From the NCBI GenBank assembly GCA_035455185.1, contig DATIFQ010000223.1, positions 1-5,682 of the forward strand: DNA of 5,682 nt, read 5' to 3'. The translations under genes were made by a program, and so were the position numbers. Positions 1 through 5,445 of the stretch are shown one piece after another. The notes beneath the pieces were generated by a model that saw nothing but the letters and a program-made list of their open reading frames with translations, was not told the DNA's origin and made no database searches. This stretch comes from JAEHDI01 sp035455185. Its GTDB lineage: Bacteria; Acidobacteriota; Terriglobia; Bryobacterales; Bryobacteraceae. Within the stretch, counting starts at the first letter, position 1. Each line of letters opens with the position of its first letter.

Positions 1-1
1 C

Positions 2-556
2 GTACCCGTGACGGTGGTCAGCGCGTTGGCGGAGCAAGGCGCCGCGGAACTCATCCGCCACGTGAGGCACGGCGAGACCGCAGCGCTCGTGGGCTCTTCC
101 GGGGTAGGGAAGTCGACCATCGTGAACTGGTTGCTCGGGAGAGACTCGCAGCCGACCCACGAGGTGCGGGAGCACGACGGGAGGGGTCGCCACACGACCA
201 CAAGCCGCGAGTTGATCCCGATGCCGGGCGGGTGGCTGCTCATGGATACTCCGGGCCTGCGCGAGCTGCAACTCTGGGCTGGCGAGGACGGCTTGGACCG
301 GACATTTGAGGACGTGGCGAGCTTTGCAGCCATGTGCCGCTTCCGCGACTGCCGCCATGAAGGCGAACCCGGATGCGCCGTAACGGAAGCCGTCTCCGGC
401 GGCGATCTGGACGAGGCGCGGCTCGGAAGCTACCGTAAGCTCCAGCGCGAGCTGGCGCACCTCGTCCGCCGGCAGGACGAGAGGGCAGCCGCGGAAGAGA
501 AACGGAGGTGGAAACGCATCCACAAGGCGATGCGGCAGGGCGGCAAGCGACTGTAG
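2..556 (+). CDS. rsgA: Ribosome small-subunit-dependent GTPase A, C-terminal part (5' truncated by window edge)
   Basis: RsgA (YjeQ) is a circularly permuted GTPase that acts in late maturation of the 30S ribosomal subunit. The reading frame stays open to the window edge, so the GTG at position 8 is an internal codon and the N-terminal OB-fold and the G4 motif are missing. Counting from that GTG, the visible parts are the G5-like SAL (5-7), the P-loop GSSGVGKST (29-37), a threonine-rich switch I/G2 stretch (about 62-66) and the G3 motif DTPG (80-83). The zinc-binding signature follows: C110, C115, H117 and C123 in the family spacing C-x4-C-x-H-x5-C. The protein ends in a basic helix with the usual RWKxIxK pattern. 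The order G5-G1-G2-G3 followed by the zinc knuckle is diagnostic of RsgA, and the C-terminus appears intact. The next gene begins 80 bases downstream, is unrelated and has its own candidate promoter. Confidence 0.95.
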   Translation, partial: VPVTVVSALAEQGAAELIRHVRHGETAALVGSSGVGKSTIVNWLLGRDSQPTHEVREHDGRGRHTTTSRELIPMPGGWLLMDTPGLRELQLWAGEDGLDRTFEDVASFAAMCRFRDCRHEGEPGCAVTEAVSGGDLDEARLGSYRKLQRELAHLVRRQDERAAAEEKRRWKRIHKAMRQGGKRL

Positions 557-585
557 ATTCAGCGACAATCACCTCCGGTAATCCT

Positions 586-614
586 TTGCGACGGGCTGCG
601 ATACAAGTCATAAT
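586..614 (+). promoter_or_regulatory. Candidate sigma70-type promoter for the 637-1404 gene
   Basis: TTGCGA (586-591, four of six consensus -35 bases) and CATAAT (609-614, five of six consensus -10 bases) are separated by exactly 17 bases. A transcript would begin near 621, just before the Shine-Dalgarno sequence, giving a leader of about 16 bases. The site lies in the 80-base gap after rsgA, where the function of the genes changes. No intrinsic terminator for rsgA is visible in this gap. Confidence 0.5.
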
Positions 615-629
615 TCTCCGTTAAGGAGA
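615..629 (+). promoter_or_regulatory. Ribosome binding site within a small inverted repeat
   Basis: The Shine-Dalgarno AAGGAG (623-628) lies 8 bases before the ATG at 637 and fixes that start. Its GGAGA (625-629) is perfectly complementary to TCTCC (615-619) across a 5-base GTTAA loop. RNA read through from rsgA could therefore fold and mask the site. RNA starting near 621 would lack the upstream arm. The pairing is visible in the sequence; a regulatory effect is inference. Confidence 0.5.
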
Positions 630-636
630 CTTCATC

Positions 637-1404
637 ATGCGATCGCATACGCACTCTGTGAAGCTGGCGGCGATGCTCGCCATGCTCCTCTTGCTTCCGC
701 TTTCAGCTACCGATCGACGAAAAGGAATCTATGTCGGGTTCAGCGATTCCGTACTCCCACACATTGCCGACGGAAACGGATGGAAGACGCTAATCACATT
801 GGCCAACATGGATTCAAAGATCGTTCAGTACACTTTGACGTTCCGTTCCAGCCCGACGGGTCAACCGTGGCAATTGAACATTGCCGGATTCGGTGCAATA
901 ACCACAATCTCCGGAACCATCCCTATTGGAGGGTCTGCATTCTTCGAGACCACAAACCCACCCGGTCCCACGTCCGTAGGTTGGGCGCAGCTTGAGACCT
1001 ACGATCGCATCGGGGGCATGGCTGTCTTTCGATTTTCCCCCGGAGGCCTTCAGGACACAGAAGCCGTCGTTCCGTTTGCGAGCGAATATGATGATGACTT
1101 TCTTATTCCGTTTGACAATCGAAGCGGATTCGTCACCTCGATGGCAATCGTGAATCCGTCTTCGTACACTGCGGTTTCGGTATTCGTGGAGTTCAGAGAT
1201 GTGACGGGCCAGCGAATCCTGCTGGATACAATTACACTTCAACCACGCGAACATCGTGCCTTCTCGACCGCTGAGCGATTCCCAGCCTCTATCGAAAAGA
1301 ACGGCGTGATTGCATTTAGCACAGCCGATCTAGGAGTCTCCGCACTGGGAATCCGGTTCAATCCTCGTTTTTCGTTCACATCGGTCCACGCCCTGAGCAA
1401 GTGA
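637..1404 (+). CDS. Secreted hypothetical protein with two tandem beta-rich repeats
   Basis: I recognise no named function. The 255-residue product begins with a Sec signal peptide: basic n-region, hydrophobic core at about 10-22, and a likely LSA cleavage site after residue 24. The mature part appears to be two diverged copies of a roughly 100-residue unit. Copy 1 (about 39-147) has GWKTLITLAN at 48-57, an FR...TGQ segment at 69-76 and an RF near 132. Copy 2 (about 155-255) has GFVTSMAIVN at 164-173, FR...TGQ at 186-192 and RF at 240. Alternating hydrophobic residues and many Gly, Thr and Pro suggest Ig-like beta sandwiches; the mature part has no cysteine. Similar exported proteins of unknown role are common in Solibacteres, from general recollection. 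A good ribosome binding site lies 8 bases before the ATG. The gene is visibly poorer in GC than rsgA. A surface, adhesion or polymer-binding role is only a guess. Confidence 0.8.
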   Translation: MRSHTHSVKLAAMLAMLLLLPLSATDRRKGIYVGFSDSVLPHIADGNGWKTLITLANMDSKIVQYTLTFRSSPTGQPWQLNIAGFGAITTISGTIPIGGSAFFETTNPPGPTSVGWAQLETYDRIGGMAVFRFSPGGLQDTEAVVPFASEYDDDFLIPFDNRSGFVTSMAIVNPSSYTAVSVFVEFRDVTGQRILLDTITLQPREHRAFSTAERFPASIEKNGVIAFSTADLGVSALGIRFNPRFSFTSVHALSK

Positions 1405-1442
1405 ACGGGGTAGCGCCCCTGTCTTGGCCCGAAATGGAGAAT

Positions 1443-1465
1443 AGCATGGAAATGCCATGTTTTTT
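1443..1465 (+). promoter_or_regulatory. Hairpin covering the start codon of the 1457-3217 gene, followed by six T
   Basis: CATGG (1445-1449) and CCATG (1455-1459) form a perfect 5-bp stem with a 5-base loop. A G-T and an A-T pair extend it to 7 bp (1443-1461). The start codon ATG (1457-1459) is in the 3' arm, and TTTTTT (1460-1465) follows at once. The layout resembles a weak terminator or a start-masking hairpin. The stem is short, so it may be chance. Confidence 0.3.
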
Positions 1466-3217
1466 CTGAAATGGCTCTCGTTAGCTGTTCTGATCTCCAT
1501 TCCATCGGCAGCGCAATTCGAGGATCTGTCCACCGATGACACCGGCAGCCGCGTTTGGTTTTCTTCGTTGCTCCGGCTTCGCGGGACCGACCAGGAGCTG
1601 TACGACAAGCTCTTCACCGCAGATGCCAATGGACATGTCACGCTCCTGCTCCAGCGACCGCCCGACAATCCGTATCATCTTCTGAACCGCCCCGAGGTTT
1701 CTGGTGACGGTCGCACACTCGCCTATCTCGCGCGGTATTACTGTCCGCCGCAGGTCACGTGCAGGGTGGCCGTCGGCTCCCACGGCGTAATCACTGTTCC
1801 AGGCCAACCCGATATTGAGGTTACTGGCAGCATCCATCTGAGCCGAAATGGCAGATACATCATGCGGGACAGCTATCGTTACTTGGGTCCGACGGACCAG
1901 GTGGAGATGATCGACCTGCAGACCGGTACGCGCCACCAGATCCCCGTAGCGAACTTTCTGCCTATCAGCGGAGGACGCCAAGTCGCTTCGAATGGATCGG
2001 CTCTGGTTTACGCGAACGGACTTTGGCTCATCCGGTTCGATGGCAGCTTCCAGTTTGTGCCGACCTGGAACTTCGGTCCATCATCGGATCCGCAGCAGTG
2101 GTTTCCCGCGGCACTGAGCGCCACAATGGACGACTCCGCGAGCATTGTGGTGTTTCAGACGATGGCTGGGACGCCGGGCTTGGGCATCGTGAGGCCGGAC
2201 GATAGTTCCTCACTACGGACCCTCGTTTCCGCTGAAGAAGGCTGCACAAATCCAGTGATGTCGGCGGACGGGAAGCGGGTCCTCTTTCTTTCACAAGCCA
2301 ACTTTTCCGGCAGCAACACGCGCGGGCTGCAGCAGGCCTGGATTGTCAGTACGGATTCCGGCGCCATCCAGATGGTCACGAATGACCCCGCAGGTATTGA
2401 GGAAGCGACGCTCTCCGGAGATGGAAATGCAGTGTGGGCCAGTACGTTCGCAGGCCGTCTCTTGTGGATCCGGGTCGATACCTCCGTCGTGCGCGAGATC
2501 ATTCCTTGGACCACAGCGGTCGATTCGGATCCTCTCAATTTCCCGATCCGGGCTGCACCAGGATCCCTCGCGCAGTTGACCGGCCGAGGCTTGTCTTCTC
2601 AACAGGTGAATTCCGGTCTCCCTCTGGCCACAGAACTATCAGGAGTGCGGCTACTCGCCGATGGGGCACCTCTCCCGCTGCTCTTTGTCTCTCCAAAGGA
2701 GATCGGATTTCAGGTTCCTTGGGAGATGCGAGGCAGACACACTCTCACGCTGGCGCCCACCCGATCACCCTTTGAAGATCAACTCACAAGGCAACTGCAG
2801 GTTGTCGATACATCCGTGGAGCTCCTGAACACGGCAGATGGACAGCCGGCGATTGCGCATGATGACTTCCATGGGTTGGTCACGCCGAACGATCCGGCAA
2901 GGCCCGGTGAAGTGCTGCATCTATACCTCACCGGCCTCGGGGCTGTCGATTCCCCCGTCGCGACCGGAGACGCGGCGCCGATGGCTCCGCTCTCAACCGT
3001 AACAGACCGGGTATCTGTTTATTGGGCTGGTTCGGTGCTGCCTGCTCCTCCGCCTTCGGGCCCCGAGGTTTTATTCGCCGGGCTTGCGCCAGGTATGGTC
3101 GGCATCTACCAGGTGGATATCCGCCTGCCCGCAAACGCACCGCTCGCGCAATTGGGGATCTCGATTCAGGTCGGGGATACCAACACCGTCACAACTTTTC
3201 CAGTGGGTGTTCCCTGA
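1457..3217 (+). CDS. Secreted beta-propeller protein with C-terminal TIGR03437 (Solibacter-type) domain
   Basis: The 586-residue product has a Sec signal peptide (hydrophobic 6-15, likely cleavage after S-A-A at 17-19). Residues about 25-350 carry WD40-like/TolB-type blade motifs of the form S-x-D/N-G followed by a beta strand: VSGDG (81-85), LSRNG (128-132), MSADG (268-272) and LSGDG (319-323). Residues about 362-584 match TIGR03437 from memory: an APGSLAQLTGRGL opening, a VSPKEIGFQVPWE segment (411-423), TGLGAV (492-497) and FAGLAPGMVGIYQVDIRLP (540-558). This domain is characteristic of Solibacteres exported proteins and has no established function. The propeller may bind a ligand or polymer at the cell surface, which is inference. 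ATG 1457 is the only plausible start, since a stop lies in frame at 1442-1444. The ribosome binding site is poor: GGAA at 1448-1451, or GGAGA at 1436-1440, which is too distant. The gap to the preceding gene is 52 bases, so cotranscription is plausible. Confidence 0.85.
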   Translation: MFFLKWLSLAVLISIPSAAQFEDLSTDDTGSRVWFSSLLRLRGTDQELYDKLFTADANGHVTLLLQRPPDNPYHLLNRPEVSGDGRTLAYLARYYCPPQVTCRVAVGSHGVITVPGQPDIEVTGSIHLSRNGRYIMRDSYRYLGPTDQVEMIDLQTGTRHQIPVANFLPISGGRQVASNGSALVYANGLWLIRFDGSFQFVPTWNFGPSSDPQQWFPAALSATMDDSASIVVFQTMAGTPGLGIVRPDDSSSLRTLVSAEEGCTNPVMSADGKRVLFLSQANFSGSNTRGLQQAWIVSTDSGAIQMVTNDPAGIEEATLSGDGNAVWASTFAGRLLWIRVDTSVVREIIPWTTAVDSDPLNFPIRAAPGSLAQLTGRGLSSQQVNSGLPLATELSGVRLLADGAPLPLLFVSPKEIGFQVPWEMRGRHTLTLAPTRSPFEDQLTRQLQVVDTSVELLNTADGQPAIAHDDFHGLVTPNDPARPGEVLHLYLTGLGAVDSPVATGDAAPMAPLSTVTDRVSVYWAGSVLPAPPPSGPEVLFAGLAPGMVGIYQVDIRLPANAPLAQLGISIQVGDTNTVTTFPVGVP

Positions 3218-3309
3218 TAGATCGCTGCTGAGCATCCGAGCAGAAGTGGGTAAGGACCGAACGGCAACGAAACGGTCAGATTTCAGATCTCCTCCTCCGA
3301 AACCTGATG

Positions 3310-3315
3310 TAGAAT
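3310..3315 (+). promoter_or_regulatory. Candidate -10 element (TAGAAT) for the isomerase-like gene
   Basis: TAGAAT matches five of six bases of the -10 consensus, but no convincing -35 lies 16-18 bases upstream. A start of transcription near 3322 would leave a 27-base leader before the GTG at 3349. It would lie only 9 bases before the competing ATG at 3331. The remainder of the 113-131-base gap after the propeller gene holds only short inverted repeats without T-runs. Confidence 0.35.
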
Positions 3316-3338
3316 CGGTGAGGCCAAACCATGGCCCT

Positions 3339-3345
3339 GGAGGAA
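3339..3345 (+). promoter_or_regulatory. Strong ribosome binding site that selects the GTG start at 3349
   Basis: GGAGGAA (3339-3345) contains the full GGAGG core, with 5 bases between it and GTG at 3349. That GTG is in frame with the long coding region. The alternative ATG at 3331 has only GAGG (3320-3323) at 7 bases, and ATG 3370 has nothing suitable. The GTG start also places the twin arginines close to the N-terminus. Confidence 0.6.
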
Positions 3346-3348
3346 GTA

Positions 3349-4752
3349 GTGCGCCACACGCCGTCTTGCATGACTCGCCGCCGGTTCGGATTGACTCTGT
3401 GCGGAGTGCCTCTTTCCTATGCGCTGGCAGCCGAGGACTTTGGAGCGATGCCGTGGGCCGGACCGGCCAGCGTCGCCAAGGTGTACCTCGCTGGCGCCAC
3501 CATTCACTGGCCGAAGCCCGACCTCGACGTCCAGAAGGACATCGCCGAAATCGAGGCGAGGCTTGCCGAGTTCGAGCGCAAGCACCCGAACGACGTACGC
3601 TTCACCGGCGGTCAGTTGTTGCGGAAAGAGGAGGACGTCGCACCGTGGGCACAGAGTATCGCGGATGCCGACGCTGTCCTGATTCTGCCGCTCGCCCAGC
3701 CGCTCGGACCGCTGGGGCAGGTGTTGGACGCGATCAAGGTCCCTGCGCTCTACTTCTCGCGCCCGTACGCCGGGCACTCCTGGGCATCCATCGCAGGCTA
3801 CCGCAAGAGCGGGAAGCGCGTGGACGCCGTAGCCTCATCCAGCTACGGAGACCTTGACGCCTACGCGGGCATTTTCCGAACCATCCACCATCTGCGGAAG
3901 AGCCGAATGCTCGTCGTGGCAAACAGCCCCCGAGGCCGGGACGCTCAGGCCAAAGCTTACTCGGAGTACTTCGGCACGGACTTCCGTTTCCTCACTTACG
4001 ACGACCTCAATGCTGCGTTTGCGGATGGCGACGAACGCAAGGCCCGGCAGGCAGCCGAGGAGTTCACCCGCGGCGCGCTGCGTGTCGTTGAACCGAAGCC
4101 CAAGGAAATCCAGGACGCGCTCCGCTTCTACTTCGGCATTGCCGGCATGATGAAGCGCGAGAAGGCCAACGCTGTCACCGTGGACTGCTTCGGTGGGCTT
4201 CTGGCGCACAAACTGCCGGCGTATCCATGCATCACCTGGTCGAAGCTGAATGACCAGGGACTGTACGGCGTCTGCGAAGGCGACATCGAATCGACGATGA
4301 GCCAGATGCTGGTGACTTCCTACTCCGGCATGCCGGGTTTCGTCTCGGATCCTGTGATCGATCTGAGCCGCAACGAGATCATCCACGCGCACTGCGTCGC
4401 CGCGACGAAGATGAAGGGCATCGGCGGCTCCTCCTCGCCGTACATCATCCGTAACCACCTGGAAACGAATGAAGGCGCGGTGTTGCAGGTGCTGATGCCA
4501 TCCGGCGAGACGATCACCTGCGGACGCTTCGCTACTCCGAAGAAGTTCCTCGTCTCCACGGCCGTCGTTACCGGCAACGTGGACTCCGACCGCGGATGCC
4601 GCAGCCAGATCCGCACGCAGGTCACCGATGCTCAGAAGATGCTCGAGGCCTACAGCGCCGGCCTGCACCGGGTCATCTTTTACGGCGACCACGTGAAGAC
4701 GGTCGAGCGCATGGGCAGGATGATGGGCTTCGAAGTCGTGAAGGAGATCTAG
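3349..4752 (+). CDS. Tat-signal protein of the L-fucose/L-arabinose isomerase-like superfamily
   Basis: From the GTG start the product has 467 residues; starting at ATG 3331 it would have 473. Residues 8-28 form a twin-arginine signal: TRRRFGL (9-15), a hydrophobic stretch and an ALAA cleavage region before E29, predicting export of a folded protein. The mature part (about 439 residues) begins with a Rossmann-like domain. The C-terminal half resembles sugar isomerases: VDCFGG (278-283, candidate ligand D279), GVCEGDI (307-313), where E310 fits the metal-binding Glu of the AraA GAEGDW motif, and GLHRVIFYGD (438-447), like the FucI/AraA C-terminal segment with a metal-ligand His, here H440. These family comparisons are from memory. 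An aldose-ketose isomerase or related metal-dependent sugar enzyme is likely; the substrate is unknown. AraA and FucI are normally cytoplasmic, so the Tat signal is odd. The neighbours give no sugar-pathway context. A candidate promoter precedes the gene and a terminator follows it. Confidence 0.75.
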   Translation: MRHTPSCMTRRRFGLTLCGVPLSYALAAEDFGAMPWAGPASVAKVYLAGATIHWPKPDLDVQKDIAEIEARLAEFERKHPNDVRFTGGQLLRKEEDVAPWAQSIADADAVLILPLAQPLGPLGQVLDAIKVPALYFSRPYAGHSWASIAGYRKSGKRVDAVASSSYGDLDAYAGIFRTIHHLRKSRMLVVANSPRGRDAQAKAYSEYFGTDFRFLTYDDLNAAFADGDERKARQAAEEFTRGALRVVEPKPKEIQDALRFYFGIAGMMKREKANAVTVDCFGGLLAHKLPAYPCITWSKLNDQGLYGVCEGDIESTMSQMLVTSYSGMPGFVSDPVIDLSRNEIIHAHCVAATKMKGIGGSSSPYIIRNHLETNEGAVLQVLMPSGETITCGRFATPKKFLVSTAVVTGNVDSDRGCRSQIRTQVTDAQKMLEAYSAGLHRVIFYGDHVKTVERMGRMMGFEVVKEI

Positions 4753-4778
4753 GGGCAGCGGGGAGCCCCCTTTTGTTT
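4752..4778 (+). terminator. Intrinsic terminator after the isomerase-like gene
   Basis: GGGGC (4752-4756) pairs with GCCCC (4765-4769) around an 8-base loop. C and then TTTTGTTT (4771-4778) follow. The stem begins on the last base of the TAG stop codon. The 5-bp all-GC stem is short but the T-run is well placed, and the function of the genes changes here. Confidence 0.55.
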
Positions 4779-4799
4779 CGCCGCTCCATCATGTATACT
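4773..4799 (+). promoter_or_regulatory. Candidate promoter of the nuoE-nuoF operon
   Basis: TATACT (4794-4799) is a good -10 element. The -35 is weak: TTGTTT (4773-4778) at a short 15-base spacing, or TTTTGT (4771-4776) at 17 bases. Both lie in the T-run of the preceding terminator. Transcription would begin near 4806 and give a leader of about 100 bases. Confidence 0.45.
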
Positions 4800-4815
4800 G
4801 CGGGTTAAGAGTTTA

Positions 4816-4867
4816 AGACCCTCTAGTGTGAATACCGGCGCCCGCCGGCGCTAGAGTCTCAGGGGTC
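4816..4867 (+). promoter_or_regulatory. Imperfect stem-loop in the nuoE leader
   Basis: CTCTAG (4821-4826) pairs with CTAGAG (4851-4856), enclosing a second stem, CCGGC (4835-4839) with GCCGG (4844-4848) and a GCCC loop. The outer stem can be extended in two ways. AGA (4816-4818) can pair with TCT (4857-4859), or GACC (4817-4820) with GGTC (4864-4867). No T-run follows, so it is not a terminator. It lies between the candidate promoter and the ribosome binding site, as a 5'-UTR regulatory or stabilising structure would. An operator for a dimeric protein is an alternative. I recognise no known riboswitch class. Confidence 0.45.
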
Positions 4868-4905
4868 GTATTGAATCCCGTCGCGCCGAGGAGATCCTTG
4901 CGTCC

Positions 4906-5445
4906 ATGAAGAGCCTGCTAGAACCTCCACCAGCGAGAACCGAAGACCAGGACTTTATCGACCGTATCATCAAAGAACAGGGCGACCGCCCGGGCGCCCT
5001 GCTCACCGTCCTGGAGCGTCTTCAAGAACGCCACCCGAACAAGTACCTGCCGATGGAGACGCTGGAATATGTCGCCGCCCGGACCGACATCCCCGTGGCT
5101 CAGGTCTGGAGCGTCGTGACCTTCTACGCGCTGTTCAACCTCGAGCCCCAAGGCCAGCATACCGTCTGTATCTGCCGCGGCACCGCCTGTCATACGCGCG
5201 GCTCGCGCAGCCTGCTCGAACGGCTCCGCCTTGAACTGGGCGTCAACAAAAAGGACGATCAGCACGAGGCAGACAAACTTTCTCTAACCACGCCGGACCG
5301 CCGCTTCACGTTGCGGACCGTCGCCTGTTTCGGACAGTGCGCCCTCGCCCCGGTGGTCGAGATCGATCACGCGATTTACGGTCACATGAACGAGCAGACT
5401 CTCCACCGTGAGCTCCAGGCTTTGAATCAGGAGGGCGCAAAGTGA
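4906..5445 (+). CDS. nuoE: NuoE-type thioredoxin-like [2Fe-2S] subunit of an NADH-linked oxidoreductase
   Basis: The 179-residue product is full length for the 24-kDa family (NuoE, HoxE, HndA and HydC relatives). These proteins carry the N1a-type [2Fe-2S] cluster beside the flavin subunit and act in the cytoplasm. Residues 12-80 form the helical N-terminal part, with LPMETLEYVA (48-57) and the VVTFYALF segment (70-77). The thioredoxin-like domain supplies the four cluster ligands as C90-x4-C95 (CRGTACH) and C141-x3-C145 (CFGQCALAP). C88 is an additional cysteine. AGGAGA (4889-4894) precedes the ATG at 4906 by 11 bases, slightly long; no other in-frame start is convincing. The following nuoF-like gene overlaps by four bases, so translation is probably coupled. 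A 100-base structured leader precedes the gene. Whether the complex is Complex I, a hydrogenase or a formate dehydrogenase cannot be settled from this subunit alone. Confidence 0.92.
   Translation: MKSLLEPPPARTEDQDFIDRIIKEQGDRPGALLTVLERLQERHPNKYLPMETLEYVAARTDIPVAQVWSVVTFYALFNLEPQGQHTVCICRGTACHTRGSRSLLERLRLELGVNKKDDQHEADKLSLTTPDRRFTLRTVACFGQCALAPVVEIDHAIYGHMNEQTLHRELQALNQEGAK
5429..5434 (+). promoter_or_regulatory. Ribosome binding site of the nuoF-like gene inside nuoE
   Basis: AGGAGG (5429-5434) is a full-consensus Shine-Dalgarno sequence within the last codons of nuoE. It stands 7 bases before GTG 5442, whose GTGA overlaps the nuoE stop TGA (5443-5445). This decides the GTG start of the downstream gene. 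Confidence 0.8.

Noticed and set aside
8..10. GTG at position 8 as the start of rsgA
   Set aside because: The frame stays open to the window edge, and the known family architecture requires an OB-fold and G4 motif before this point, so the codon is internal.
240..611. Reverse-strand frame across rsgA
   Set aside because: Arginine- and proline-rich shadow of a gene with diagnostic GTPase and zinc motifs.
1407..1419. GGGG-TAGCG-CCCC hairpin just after the small secreted gene
   Set aside because: A 4-bp stem without a T-run is too weak for a terminator and is likely in GC-rich DNA by chance.
3225..3277. Two inverted repeats after the propeller gene: CTGCT/AGCAG (3225-3243) and GACCG/CGGTC (3255-3277), plus a TCAGAT-T-TCAGAT direct repeat (3276-3288)
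   Set aside because: The stems are only 5 bp with 9- and 13-base loops and no T-run, so they are not terminators. The direct repeat is too short to be informative.
3084..3857. 257-codon + strand frame spanning the end of the propeller gene and the start of the isomerase-like gene
   Set aside because: It overlaps both in another frame, is very rich in Arg, Pro and Ser, and would contradict clear domains and the Tat signal in the real frames.
3835..4692. Long reverse-strand frame of 285 codons inside the isomerase-like gene
   Set aside because: It is antisense to a well-supported gene, rich in Ala, Arg, Val and Asp as expected for a GC-rich shadow frame, and shows no recognisable motif.
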